Positions 17,848 to 26,074 of a stretch of 64,000 nucleotides of DNA are shown here, one piece after another. Position 1 is the stretch's first letter. Each line of letters begins with the position of its first letter. The notes beneath the pieces were generated by a model. It worked only from the letters and a program-made list of their open reading frames with translations. It did not search any database and was not told the origin of the DNA. The stretch comes from Alphaproteobacteria bacterium (lineage in GTDB: Bacteria > Pseudomonadota > Alphaproteobacteria > Caulobacterales > Hyphomonadaceae): assembly GCA_016125405.1 (NCBI GenBank), contig WGLW01000022.1, positions 1 to 64,000 of the forward strand. Reading direction: 5' to 3'. A program made the position numbers and the translations under genes.

Positions 17848-18621
17848 TCAGACCCGGGCGATGGCGAACAGGCGGGCGAATGGCAGGAGCGTGCGGCCAT
17901 CGGCGCGGCGCGGATAGGCGGCGTTGAGCCGGGCCTTGTATTGCGCGGTGAAGGCGTCTCGCTCGTCCGGCGCCAGGGCGTCGAGATAGGGACGGAGACC
18001 CGTTCCGCTGACCCACCGGAACACGGCGTCTTCCCCTTCAAGAACGTGAAGATAGTCAGTGGTCCAGATATCGATGGAGCCGGCGCGGGCCGAGGCGTGC
18101 GGCGCCAGAATGTCGTAATAGGCCGAGGGCGTTTCCACGAAGACGCCGCGGACGTTCTTCAGCTTTGCGGCCCAGGGCCCGTCAGCAGCGGTTTCGCGCA
18201 TGGCGGCGTGCGACGGCGCATTCTGGTTGTTGGGGACCTGGAAGGCGAAGACGCCGCCCTTGGCGACATGTCTCATCAGGCGCGGCAGCAAGGCGCGGTG
18301 ATCCGGCAGCCACTGGTAGGTCGCGTTGGAAAAGACGAGGTCATAGCTTCGGTCTGGATTCCACGCGGCGATATCGTGCACCTGCCAGTCGGCGTGCACG
18401 CCGGATTCCCGGGCGCGGGCGATCATCTCCGGCGAGGAATCGACGCCCTCGACGGTTGCAGACGGCCAGCAGCCTGCGAGCAGGGCGGTGGAGTTGCCCG
18501 GGCCGCAGCCCAGGTCGGCGATCCACTGCGGCTTGTCCAGCGCCACCCGGGCCAGCAGGTCCGCGGCGGGGCGGGTTCGTTCGCTGGCGAAGGCGAGGTA
18601 GGTGTCCGGGTTCCAGCTCAT
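17848..18621 (-). CDS. tam: Trans-aconitate 2-methyltransferase
   Basis: Tam uses S-adenosylmethionine to methylate trans-aconitate, a spontaneous by-product that inhibits aconitase. The 257-residue protein starts MSWNPDTYLAFASERTRPA, which is nearly diagnostic for Tam. The SAM motif WIADLGCGPGNSTALLA lies at about residues 34-50. Further family segments are SNATYQWLPDH and FQVPNN. The start at 18619-18621 matches the family, although no strong ribosome binding site precedes it and an in-frame ATG lies 30 bases upstream. The gene is separate from the exported protein gene downstream. Confidence 0.92.
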   Translation of the reverse strand: MSWNPDTYLAFASERTRPAADLLARVALDKPQWIADLGCGPGNSTALLAGCWPSATVEGVDSSPEMIARARESGVHADWQVHDIAAWNPDRSYDLVFSNATYQWLPDHRALLPRLMRHVAKGGVFAFQVPNNQNAPSHAAMRETAADGPWAAKLKNVRGVFVETPSAYYDILAPHASARAGSIDIWTTDYLHVLEGEDAVFRWVSGTGLRPYLDALAPDERDAFTAQYKARLNAAYPRRADGRTLLPFARLFAIARV

Positions 18622-18831
18622 GGGCGCCGGTCTAGCCGGGATAAGGGTCATACCGCCAGCGCAGGGAGCCCGCCGCGACGATGTGACTGACAGGTTTTTT
18701 GGCGCCGGTGCGTCGCGTTCGGGCGCCGCCTGTTTTTCCCCAGCTGTTGCAGGCGGTTGGCGAGCGCGGGATGCGCTCTCTGGCTAGTCTCCGGTCAGCG
18801 CAGGCGCGCGCTCAAGGCGAGGGGCAAGACG

Positions 18832-19383
18832 ATGGGGCTGTTTTCCTTCCTGTTCGGAGGCAAGAAGAAGAAAGCGGAGCCGCCGACGAAACTGGCGACG
18901 AAACCGGCGCCGAGGGCGGCGCTGCACATGCCCGCCGAGCCGGTCGCGCTTGCGGCGGGCGAGATCGCGATCGACGCCGCGCCCGAGCCGGCACGCAGCC
19001 GGGGTTTCGAGCTCACGCATCTCAAGCTTGCCTACGCCGCGCATGTACGGGCTGGCGATGCGGCCAAGGCCTACGCCAGTGCATGCCAGCTCGCGGGCTT
19101 CTACAAATCCGTCGGCGCGCGCGGACTGAGCGCAGAGTATCGCGCGGCGGCGGACCGGCATTTCGGCGACTGGCTGGCGAGCGTGAGCCGCGATCGCCGG
19201 CGGACGGCGCTGGTTGCCGTGCAGCAGCGGGCAGCGAAGGCGGGCGCCAAGTCTGGCCTCGCGAGAACCCGTCTGGCGGTTGCGGCCGAAAAGCTGGGCG
19301 GCCCGGAGGCTGCGAAGCTTCTTGTGGCGCACCGTGATTTTCTGGCGCGTCTTGACGGGCCGCGCGGACGGGCGATCGCCTGA
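18832..19383 (+). CDS. Hypothetical protein with Lys-rich leader
   Basis: This 183-residue protein starts MGLFSFLFGGKKKKAEPP, a short hydrophobic piece followed by a Lys cluster that could associate with the membrane. After a Pro/Ala-rich stretch comes an all-helical region of about 120 residues with regular Ala, Arg and Leu, starting ELTHLKLAYAAHVRAG. Its helix-pair spacing recalls TPR-like or DUF-type helical bundles. I do not recognise the family. The ATG at 18832 has GAGGGGC upstream. The frame continues upstream but without a better start. Confidence 0.65.
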   Translation: MGLFSFLFGGKKKKAEPPTKLATKPAPRAALHMPAEPVALAAGEIAIDAAPEPARSRGFELTHLKLAYAAHVRAGDAAKAYASACQLAGFYKSVGARGLSAEYRAAADRHFGDWLASVSRDRRRTALVAVQQRAAKAGAKSGLARTRLAVAAEKLGGPEAAKLLVAHRDFLARLDGPRGRAIA

Positions 19384-19524
19384 CGCGAGCGACGCCATTG
19401 GCAGCAGCCGCGCGTATCAACTGCCAACTTTCACCCCAGGCGGCGCCGTTGAGTTGACGGGCCACCTCCACGCGTCAGGCTCGCTGCGAGGCCGCAACGG
19501 GCCGAGCAGCGGACGTGTGAATCC

Positions 19525-19791
19525 ATGGCGAGTGAGTTCGAACAGCGCCTGCAGGGCGCGCGGTTGCTGACAGCGGAAGTGCTCTACTGGATGCCTGACC
19601 ATCCAAAACTGCTGCAATCCTTCCTCTGGCAGACGCTGGATGTCGCGCCGCGCTTTCCAAGGCTCACGCGCTTTCTCGATCACTGGCGCACGGAGATCGA
19701 CGCCGTGATTCACAAGGTGCTGGTCTGCCAGAGCGGCGACCTCGGGCCGCCGCGTGTGCTCACGCCGGACGCGGCGTACCGTCTGCACTGA
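19525..19791 (+). CDS. usg: Usg family protein
   Basis: This 88-residue protein matches the alphaproteobacterial Usg family throughout. The core reads LLTAEVLYWMPDHPKLLQSF, then WQTLDVAPRFPRLTRFLDHW and HKVLV. Usg was named from its place near tryptophan genes in some bacteria, and its function is not known. No trp gene is nearby here. It is convergent with the exported protein at 19806, 14 bases away. The ribosome binding site is weak. The identification rests on the conserved core and typical length. Confidence 0.85.
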   Translation: MASEFEQRLQGARLLTAEVLYWMPDHPKLLQSFLWQTLDVAPRFPRLTRFLDHWRTEIDAVIHKVLVCQSGDLGPPRVLTPDAAYRLH

Positions 19792-19805
19792 CGGCTATTT
19801 GCGGC

Positions 19806-20516
19806 CTATTTTCCGCGGGCCAGTTTCAACGGCAGGTCCGTGCCAGCTTGCGACCAGGTTCCATCGAGCGTGGCGCCATCCGCCGAGAGCGCGCCTGAAA
19901 ATGCTCCGCTGATCGCAGAGAAGGCCACACTGATTTTCTGGCCATCGCGTTTGAGATCGCGACCCTGAAGCGTGAAGTCGCCCTGGTCGGGCGAAGCGAG
20001 CATGGCGCTGGTGCCGGACTTGTCTGTCGCAACGGTGACGATGATGTGGATCGGCGATCCGCCGGAGTCGAGTTCTCCGCGCCAGACGCCGTCCACGCCC
20101 TTGATTGTTGCCCTGGCGTCGATCGGCGGCGCGCCGGGAGGAGCCAGCTTCATGGCGAGCGGCAGGTCGACGCCGTTTTGCGTGAGGTTGCCGTCCAGCG
20201 TCTTGCCGTCGGCGGAGAGCTTGCCCTTCCAGCTGGCGCTGACGGAAGGAACCTCGAAGCTGACGTCGTTGCCGGTGCGTTTGAGCGCGCTCACCGGAAT
20301 TTCCGCCGGGCTCTGGTCGGGAGAGCGCATCGTCGCGACGGTGCCGCTCGCGCCGGTTGTAACCGTCAGGATGCCGCGCGCCGTTCCAAGGCCCATGTCG
20401 ACCTCGCCTTCCCAACGGCCATCAAGGCCTTTCACGGTGTCGGCGAAAGCCGCGCCGGCGAGGCCAATTGTGACGATGGCGAGTGTTGCAAGGCGGCGGG
20501 TGAGGTTCAGGCTCAT
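19806..20516 (-). CDS. Exported two-repeat beta-rich hypothetical protein (paralogue B)
   Basis: This 236-residue protein has a signal peptide ending near AFAD (about residue 26). It has two repeats of about 100 residues, each with GxWxGE, an RSPDQSPAEIPV or ASPDQGDF turn, FxVPS or FSAI, and ADGKTLDG or ADGATLDG. It is a paralogue of the protein at 17029-17739, with the same length and repeat order. AGGGAGGACAC precedes the ATG. It is probably secreted to the periplasm. The function is unknown. It could follow the M28 peptidase gene in a transcript, but 88 bases with a G-rich hairpin separate them. Confidence 0.75.
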   Translation of the reverse strand: MSLNLTRRLATLAIVTIGLAGAAFADTVKGLDGRWEGEVDMGLGTARGILTVTTGASGTVATMRSPDQSPAEIPVSALKRTGNDVSFEVPSVSASWKGKLSADGKTLDGNLTQNGVDLPLAMKLAPPGAPPIDARATIKGVDGVWRGELDSGGSPIHIIVTVATDKSGTSAMLASPDQGDFTLQGRDLKRDGQKISVAFSAISGAFSGALSADGATLDGTWSQAGTDLPLKLARGK

Positions 20517-20577
20517 TGTGTGTCCTCCCTAGGGGCCGTGAGTTCGACCCATGTCCGGGCTGCGGTCAAGCGATGTC

Positions 20578-20596
20578 GGCGCCTGGGGGGGGCGCC
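20578..20596. terminator. Hairpin with G8 run, possible terminator
   Basis: GGCGCC at 20578-20583 and again at 20591-20596 can pair (the sequence is self-complementary) around a loop that is part of an eight-G run at 20585-20592. It lies 9 bases after the stop of the M28 peptidase gene. No U-run follows, so termination is only plausible. Confidence 0.4.
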
Positions 20597-20604
20597 TCGC
20601 GATG

Positions 20605-22917
20605 TCAGGGCGTAAGGCGTTTGGTTGTGATGGTCTGGTCGCCGCTCTGGATCGGCAGGGTGGCGTCGGTCCGCAAGGCGGCTATGCGTTCGCCTTCGGC
20701 GGGCAGCCCGGCCCAGTAGCCCTGCACCGTCCATGGCTCGACATGATCCGGCGGGTTGGCCTGCGCTGGCACTGCAAGCGTCAGCGTGACGGCGGCGCCG
20801 TCGCAGGCGCGACCAACACAATCGAAGATGTAGAACCCGCGCATCGGCTTGTTCAGCTTGGCGGACTCCGGCGCGCCTTCCAGGCGCAGCGTTCGGGGTT
20901 GCGCCTGTTCGGGTATGCGCAGGCGCACCTGCTGCGCGCCCGGCGCAGACAGGCGCAGTGTTAGTGTGCGGACATCGCCGTCCGTTGTGTCGGATTCAAT
21001 CGCGGCCGAAGCGGAGGGGCGGTCTGCGAACGCGAGCGCGTGGTGCGCCAGCTTGGCGTCGATGCCGGGGATGATTTCAGCTGGCGGTTCGTTGAGCTGA
21101 TCGCGGATCGCCTTTGGCAGGAAGCCGGGCTTTGATGCGGCGACAAGCTCGGCCTTGTGCGTGTCCATGTCGTAGTGCGCGGCGATGTCGAACGCGGTCG
21201 GACGCGCGGCTGACCAGGCGGGAAAAATCAGCGTAAGGAAAGCGCCAAGAACCCATGCGCCGCCGAGCGCGGGAAAGACCAGGCGCCGGCCGGCGCGGAT
21301 CGGGCCGATCAGGCCAAGAAACGGGCCGAGCACCAGGCCTTCAAGAACCGCGAACACGGCGCCGATGCTGAGAGCGGGGAGGTTGAGGCCCATCATGACG
21401 TCGACGAGGTAAATCAGCGGCAAGAAGATCAACAGCAGCCAAACGCCTGCGAGGGCATGAGCCGCCAATGCGTATTTCGGAAGGAAGCGGGCGACGATCG
21501 CGACCAGGACGAAGCCAAGGCCCGGAAGCAGGAAGATGATCGACATGCCCGGCACGGTGATCGACAGTCCCATGCCGATCACCAGCAGCCAGAACCAGCC
21601 GGCGGCGAACAACTGCTCGCGCCTTTCCTCGCGGATGAGGAAGGTGAGCACGAGCGCTGCGGCAATCAGTGCGCAGATAAATATCGTGCAGCCGAGCGCC
21701 TGGGGATGGGCGCGCCAGAAGTCGGGCTGGCTGCGGATAAGTCCGAAGAGGAAGGCGCTCGCCATCGCGATGAGCGTTGCGCCGAGAACCGTGACCGGCG
21801 GCGCCGCAAAGGCGCGCCAGCTGAACTGGCGCCATGAGATGTCGGACGCCGGGCTGAAATTCAGCAGGGCGGCGAGCCCGGCGCACAGGCCCAGCAGGAT
21901 CAGGGAGATCTGCTGCGGCAACATCACGAAGCCGCGCATGATGATGTCGCTGTAGGCGATTTCGCCGCCGGGTTTGTCGTCGCTCGCGAGGAAGGCGCGC
22001 GTTGCGCCGAGGGCCTGGTCGCCCATGTGCTGCACGGCGCGGTGATCGAGATGCGCAAGATCGTCGTGCGGCGTGTGGTAGAAGGACTGCCCGTCCGCCA
22101 CGGCGATGTTGATGCCGGCAAGGCCCTGTTGGAGGTGAACAGTCAGGTCCGTGGAATTCGGCAGGAGTTCGTAGGCGGCCGTCATCATCGAGTTGGAGGA
22201 GGGGCGGGGCGCGCCCTTCGACCAGTCCGACACCACGCCCTGATTGGGATGGCTCGTCTCGAACATCGCGGCGGGTCCGGTGTTGCCGCGCGCTTCCAGA
22301 TTGATGATCCGGCCGATTGTGTAGCCGTAGGCTTTCTTGTCGGCGAAGGCCTGGGCGCCGAGAAGCGCCGCCTCTTCGCCGTCGGTCAGCAGGAAGAGAA
22401 CAGGCTTCTGCGGCGGTGTTTCCTTCAGGTGCTGGGCGACCTCCAGCCAGACCGCAAGGCCGATGCCGTCGTCCGCCGCGCCCGGGCCCGCGGGCACGCT
22501 GTCATAGTGCGCCGTCAGCATCAGCACCGGCCCGGACGTGGGGCCCGCCGTGAACGTGATGCTCTGCACGCGCGCGCACCGCGTCACGGATCCGGTGATC
22601 GAGCCGCGGCACGCGGTTTCGTCATGGACCTGCGGATCGTATCCGAGCTTGCGAATCTCATCGAGCAGGCGCGCGCGGGTGGCGTCGTTGGCGTCGCTGT
22701 CGACCGGATGCGGCTTGCCGTCGAGAATGCGGGCAAGGCGTGAAACCGCGCGCTCGGTGTCGAACTGCGATGGCGTGTTGGTGGCGCGCACCGGATCGAG
22801 TTGCAGGGGAACGGCGCGGAAGAAGAATGCGATGAACAGGAGCGCCATCACGCCGAGCGCAAGGGCGCCTGCTGGAAAGTTCCGGGGCGGCGCGGTCGTG
22901 TTGTCTGAATCCTGCAC
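20605..22917 (-). CDS. M28 family zinc peptidase with multi-pass membrane domain
   Basis: This 770-residue protein has an N-terminal hydrophobic anchor (about residues 18-35), then an M28 aminopeptidase domain on the outer face. Zinc ligands are visible as AHYDSVPAGPGAADDG (about 133-148), the DGEEAALLG pair (about 177) and HTPHDDLAHL (about 282). From about residue 320 to 600 there are eight or nine hydrophobic segments, then a beta-rich C-terminal domain. The layout resembles ER metallopeptidase 1 (Fxna-like) proteins. The start is a GTG with GGGGAG upstream. It presumably trims peptides in the periplasm. Confidence 0.88.
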   Translation of the reverse strand: MQDSDNTTAPPRNFPAGALALGVMALLFIAFFFRAVPLQLDPVRATNTPSQFDTERAVSRLARILDGKPHPVDSDANDATRARLLDEIRKLGYDPQVHDETACRGSITGSVTRCARVQSITFTAGPTSGPVLMLTAHYDSVPAGPGAADDGIGLAVWLEVAQHLKETPPQKPVLFLLTDGEEAALLGAQAFADKKAYGYTIGRIINLEARGNTGPAAMFETSHPNQGVVSDWSKGAPRPSSNSMMTAAYELLPNSTDLTVHLQQGLAGINIAVADGQSFYHTPHDDLAHLDHRAVQHMGDQALGATRAFLASDDKPGGEIAYSDIIMRGFVMLPQQISLILLGLCAGLAALLNFSPASDISWRQFSWRAFAAPPVTVLGATLIAMASAFLFGLIRSQPDFWRAHPQALGCTIFICALIAAALVLTFLIREERREQLFAAGWFWLLVIGMGLSITVPGMSIIFLLPGLGFVLVAIVARFLPKYALAAHALAGVWLLLIFLPLIYLVDVMMGLNLPALSIGAVFAVLEGLVLGPFLGLIGPIRAGRRLVFPALGGAWVLGAFLTLIFPAWSAARPTAFDIAAHYDMDTHKAELVAASKPGFLPKAIRDQLNEPPAEIIPGIDAKLAHHALAFADRPSASAAIESDTTDGDVRTLTLRLSAPGAQQVRLRIPEQAQPRTLRLEGAPESAKLNKPMRGFYIFDCVGRACDGAAVTLTLAVPAQANPPDHVEPWTVQGYWAGLPAEGERIAALRTDATLPIQSGDQTITTKRLTP

Positions 22918-23004
22918 GTTTCACTCCCCGACTCTGGGCGGGACGATAGGATCGCATCGGCCCCGCGGACAAGCGATCTCTGGGGCGGTCCCCTGGCGGC
23001 AAGG

Positions 23005-24363
23005 TCAGGTCCAATAGAGCGGCTGGCTCTCGGCTTCCGATTTTGCGCCCGTGGGCGGCAGCTGGCGCGTGATGAGGCCAGCGATATGTACGGCGATCAG
23101 GGTCGCTATGGCGACAGCGGGCGAGCCTGACAGTTCGAACATCAGGAGCGTCGCGGCAAGCGGCGCATCGAGCAGGACGGACAGCGCCACGCCCATTCCG
23201 ACAAGTCCGAAGAAGGCTTGGCCGAGCGCAGCATCGCCGGCGAAGAGAGTTGCCGCAACGCCCATGGCGCTTCCGGCCATTGCGCCGACATAAAGGGCTG
23301 GCGCAATGCGTCCGCCGCCGAAGCGGAAGGCGACAGCGACGCTGGCCGCGGCCACCTTCGCGGCCGCGAGGGCAATGAGGATCGGCAGGGCGTAGTGTCC
23401 GCCGAGCCCCGCTTCGATCGGCGCGTAGCCGATGCCGGTTGCAGCGGGAAAGGCGATGGCCAGAACGCCGATCAGCAGCGCGCCGAAGGGCGGCAACAGC
23501 CAAAGGGGAAACCGGATGCGGGCCGCCATCTGATCGACGCCTTTCGGCGCACGCGTCCAGGCCCACGCTGCGGCCCAGGCGACAAATGCAAGCGGGATGG
23601 CGGCGACCGGCGCCGCGAACTGGAAGGACAGCGGCGTCGGCCCCAGATGCGGCGCGAGCAGGGGCGATGCGTCGCCAAACGCCCAGCGCGCCATCAGCCA
23701 TCCCGTTACGCTGGCGATTGCGAGCGGCCCGAGCGTGATGAACCGCTGACGCGGCAGGATCAGTTCGCGCACCAGGAAGATGGCGGCCAATGGCGCATGC
23801 AACGCCGCAGAAAACGCGGCGGCCGCGCCCATGCCCAGCAGCATGCGTCGTTCAGGTGGTGAAAGCCCCAGCAGGCGGCCCGGCAGCATGGCGAGACTCG
23901 CGCCGAGATGGATCGAGGGCGATTCCCGTCCCGCGCTGGCCCCCGAGCCCAGCGAGACAATGGCGATAAGGGCGGACAGGAAAGCGTCCTTCAACGCCAG
24001 CGTCGAGGTTCGGATCGTGGCGCGCAGCCGCCGGCCGGCGATCACGTCCTCGATGCCGAAGGGACGAGGCGAAGGCCCCCAGCCGAAGGAAACCCCGAGC
24101 CGGAGCATGAGCGCGACCACCGCCCCGCCAACCACGGGGCTCACCATTCTGGCGAACCAGGGCATCGCGGCGATGCGCGCGGTCAGCCGCTGGCCGGCGG
24201 CGCCGAAGAACAGGAATTCCGAATAGGCGACCAGTGTGCGCAGCGCGACAACGGCAAAGCCGGTCAGCACGCCAACGAGGACCGCCAGCGCCCACATGCG
24301 CCAACCCGTCCTGCGGGGGCGGCCAATGACATCGCCCGAGGGCCGGACCAGCGCACGCGACAT
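23005..24363 (-). CDS. ClC family chloride channel/transporter
   Basis: This 452-residue integral membrane protein has the ClC signatures. GSGASAGRESPSIHLGA at about residues 137-153 contains the gating Glu in GRESP. AAAFSAALHAPLAAIFLVRE follows with the second acidic position used by proton-coupled exchangers. A third FxGxxA-type segment lies near the C-terminus. There is no CBS domain, so it is the short prokaryotic form. It probably moves chloride or another anion, in exchange for protons. The M28 peptidase gene follows on the same strand after 87 bases. Confidence 0.92.
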   Translation of the reverse strand: MSRALVRPSGDVIGRPRRTGWRMWALAVLVGVLTGFAVVALRTLVAYSEFLFFGAAGQRLTARIAAMPWFARMVSPVVGGAVVALMLRLGVSFGWGPSPRPFGIEDVIAGRRLRATIRTSTLALKDAFLSALIAIVSLGSGASAGRESPSIHLGASLAMLPGRLLGLSPPERRMLLGMGAAAAFSAALHAPLAAIFLVRELILPRQRFITLGPLAIASVTGWLMARWAFGDASPLLAPHLGPTPLSFQFAAPVAAIPLAFVAWAAAWAWTRAPKGVDQMAARIRFPLWLLPPFGALLIGVLAIAFPAATGIGYAPIEAGLGGHYALPILIALAAAKVAAASVAVAFRFGGGRIAPALYVGAMAGSAMGVAATLFAGDAALGQAFFGLVGMGVALSVLLDAPLAATLLMFELSGSPAVAIATLIAVHIAGLITRQLPPTGAKSEAESQPLYWT

Positions 24364-24553
24364 GCGCGATTTCTGGCGCCCCCCGCGCCGGGGTCAAGCA
24401 TTGACGCGAGGCAAGCGAGCAGCGGGGCGGTCTGCCGCACTTGCGCGGAAGGCGCCGCCGCGCAAGGTAGCGCCGCTTTCAGTTTCGCCCGGGAGGCCCA
24501 GCCTGGCTGATACACCCCGCTTCGTTCCCGAGTTCGGCCCAAACGGCGCGGTG

Positions 24554-25114
24554 ATGAACGCGCCGGAAATGAACGCGCATACGCGCGACCTTTACGCCAG
24601 CGCCGAGCAGGAACAGGAAAAACGCAGGCGGCCGAGGCCCGAGTGGGCGAAGGGGCGGCACATCCGCAAGCCCGGTTTCGTTGTGGCGATGGAGTTGGGC
24701 CACGCCATGATTCCGATCACCGTGTGGACCGTCGCCGCGTGGCGGCTGGTTTTCCGCCATGCCTTTCCGCCCTCGTTCGGCGCGATCGACTGGACCTTCG
24801 CGATCTCGTTCATGGTTCAGGCGTGGCTGTTCTTCACTGTCAACGGCATATGGACGCGCATGGTGATCCGCCGCGCCGTCGAGCCGCCTGCGGGGCTCAC
24901 CCGCGCGCCAGCGGACGCCTTCTGGGTGGTCGCGCTGTGGTCGTCGCTGACGTGGCCGACGCTTTTTTCTGTTCCGATTCTCTTCTGGACGATCCCCACG
25001 GAAGCGCGCCAGCCGGACCAGATGCAGGCCGGACTGTTCTTCGGCCTGATGATGCTGGTGATCTGGGCGTGTCTGCGGATCTGGGTGTGGCGGCGCAAGT
25101 GGTTCCTGCCGTGA
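24554..25114 (+). CDS. Membrane protein of unknown function
   Basis: This is a protein of about 186 residues. The N-terminus is charged and Arg/Pro-rich (to about residue 40). Three hydrophobic segments follow: one starting VVAMELGHAMIPITVWTVAAW, one around AIDWTFAISFMVQAWLFF, and a C-terminal pair ending in a Trp/Arg-rich tail. I do not recognise the family. The start is uncertain. The ATG at 24554 and the GTG at 24551 lack a clear site, while a rare CTG further upstream follows GGGAGG. The open frame reaches further but looks non-coding there. It is convergent with the XRE gene, 7 bases away. Confidence 0.55.
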   Translation: MNAPEMNAHTRDLYASAEQEQEKRRRPRPEWAKGRHIRKPGFVVAMELGHAMIPITVWTVAAWRLVFRHAFPPSFGAIDWTFAISFMVQAWLFFTVNGIWTRMVIRRAVEPPAGLTRAPADAFWVVALWSSLTWPTLFSVPILFWTIPTEARQPDQMQAGLFFGLMMLVIWACLRIWVWRRKWFLP

Positions 25115-25121
25115 GCTGCCA

Positions 25122-25328
25122 CTAGGGCCGCTCGCGCCCGAGAATGTCGCCGGGTTCGCAGTCGAGAAAATCGCAGATTTTCTCCAGCGTCTCGAAGCGC
25201 ACGCCTTTGACCTTCCCCTGCTTGAGCAGCGAGAGGTTCGATTCGGTGATGCCGACGAACTCCGCGAGGTCCTTCGACTTCACATTGCGTTCGGCCATGA
25301 CGACCGCGAGACGGACACGGATGGGCAT
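25122..25328 (-). CDS. Small XRE-family helix-turn-helix regulator (YozG-like)
   Basis: This 68-residue protein is essentially one Cro/C1-type DNA-binding domain. It starts MPIRVRLAVVMAERNVKSKD, then a helix-turn-helix through VGITESNLSLLKQGK, and ends with ICDFLDCEPGDIL, the closing signature of YozG-like regulators. Its ATG overlaps the TGA of the upstream DUF2975 gene by one base (TGATG), so translation is coupled. This DUF2975 plus XRE pair is common in bacteria. The three-half-site operator in front of the pair is the natural target for autoregulation. Confidence 0.92.
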   Translation of the reverse strand: MPIRVRLAVVMAERNVKSKDLAEFVGITESNLSLLKQGKVKGVRFETLEKICDFLDCEPGDILGRERP

Positions 25329-25888
25329 CAGACGAACGACTGGTTTTCTTCAGCCACCTTGGCGGCGTGCGCCATGACAGCGGTGATGAGGATGACGGCG
25401 CCGGTGAAGACGACGGTGATGAGTCCGGCGCTGGAAATGCCGAGGCTGAGCGAGATCTCGCCGTGCTTCTGGCTCAAGGCGTGCACCGTCGTCGCCAGCC
25501 AGCGCGCGAGCGGGCTCAGCGCCGAATAGGCCAGTACGCCGATTGCGAGATTGCGGAGGCCGGCGATGGTGCGGTGTGCGAAGTAATCGCCTTTGCCGAT
25601 CCCGAGGAAACTTGTGCGGGCGTTGATCATCGCCCAGCCGAAGACGCCGATTGCGACGGCGTGAGCGACCAGAAACACCGGGTCTCGAATGACGTCCGCA
25701 TCGTCCGTGTGGCTCGAAATGCAGGCGCCTCCGCCCGAGCAAGGCGGGGGAGACTCAATCAGGCCAGGCGCCGCCAGCATGAGGATGAACACGCCGACCT
25801 GCATGACGACGCCGAGGATGCACAGCCAGCCCATGACGCGGCTCAGCCAGAGGACCGGGGTTGGAACGGGCGCAGGTTCAAGGGCCAT
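25328..25888 (-). CDS. DUF2975 family membrane protein
   Basis: This 186-residue protein has four hydrophobic segments, typical of DUF2975. After the first segment (about residues 16-40) an extracytoplasmic loop carries two Cys (PPCSGGGACISS). The remaining segments follow, with FLGIGKGDYFA and LRNLAIGVLAYSALSP between them. I placed the start at the ATG at 25886-25888. The frame extends upstream through the promoter but that part does not look coding. It is coupled to the XRE regulator by a TGATG overlap, and it may act as that regulator's membrane partner. The function is unknown. Confidence 0.85.
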   Translation of the reverse strand: MALEPAPVPTPVLWLSRVMGWLCILGVVMQVGVFILMLAAPGLIESPPPCSGGGACISSHTDDADVIRDPVFLVAHAVAIGVFGWAMINARTSFLGIGKGDYFAHRTIAGLRNLAIGVLAYSALSPLARWLATTVHALSQKHGEISLSLGISSAGLITVVFTGAVILITAVMAHAAKVAEENQSFV

Positions 25889-25910
25889 GAGGATATCCTG
25901 ATCTATCCGA

Positions 25911-25955
25911 AAAACAGCTATAAATTGCTGTTTTACAGAAATCAATCGCTGTTTT
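25911..25955 (-). promoter_or_regulatory. Promoter with three AAAACAGC half-sites (likely autoregulatory operator)
   Basis: On the minus strand AAAACAGC occurs at 25955-25948 and 25934-25927, exactly 21 bases apart. The inverted copy GCTGTTTT lies at 25918-25911. Inside this array a promoter-like pair is visible: TTGATT at 25945-25940, a 17-base gap, then TATAGC at 25922-25917. The half-sites therefore cover the spacer and the -10 region, a repressor layout. The DUF2975 ATG is 22 bases downstream. Binding by the XRE protein at 25122 is inference. Confidence 0.6.
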
Positions 25956-26074
25956 GTGCGAATACTCTGATTGTGAGGCCTGTTGGTCGCCAATCCGCTT
26001 TCGCCCGCCATTTCCGAGCCCTAGTCTGCAGGCAAGAAAGCGCCGTCCATCGTAGGCGGCCGGGGAGAAACCTG

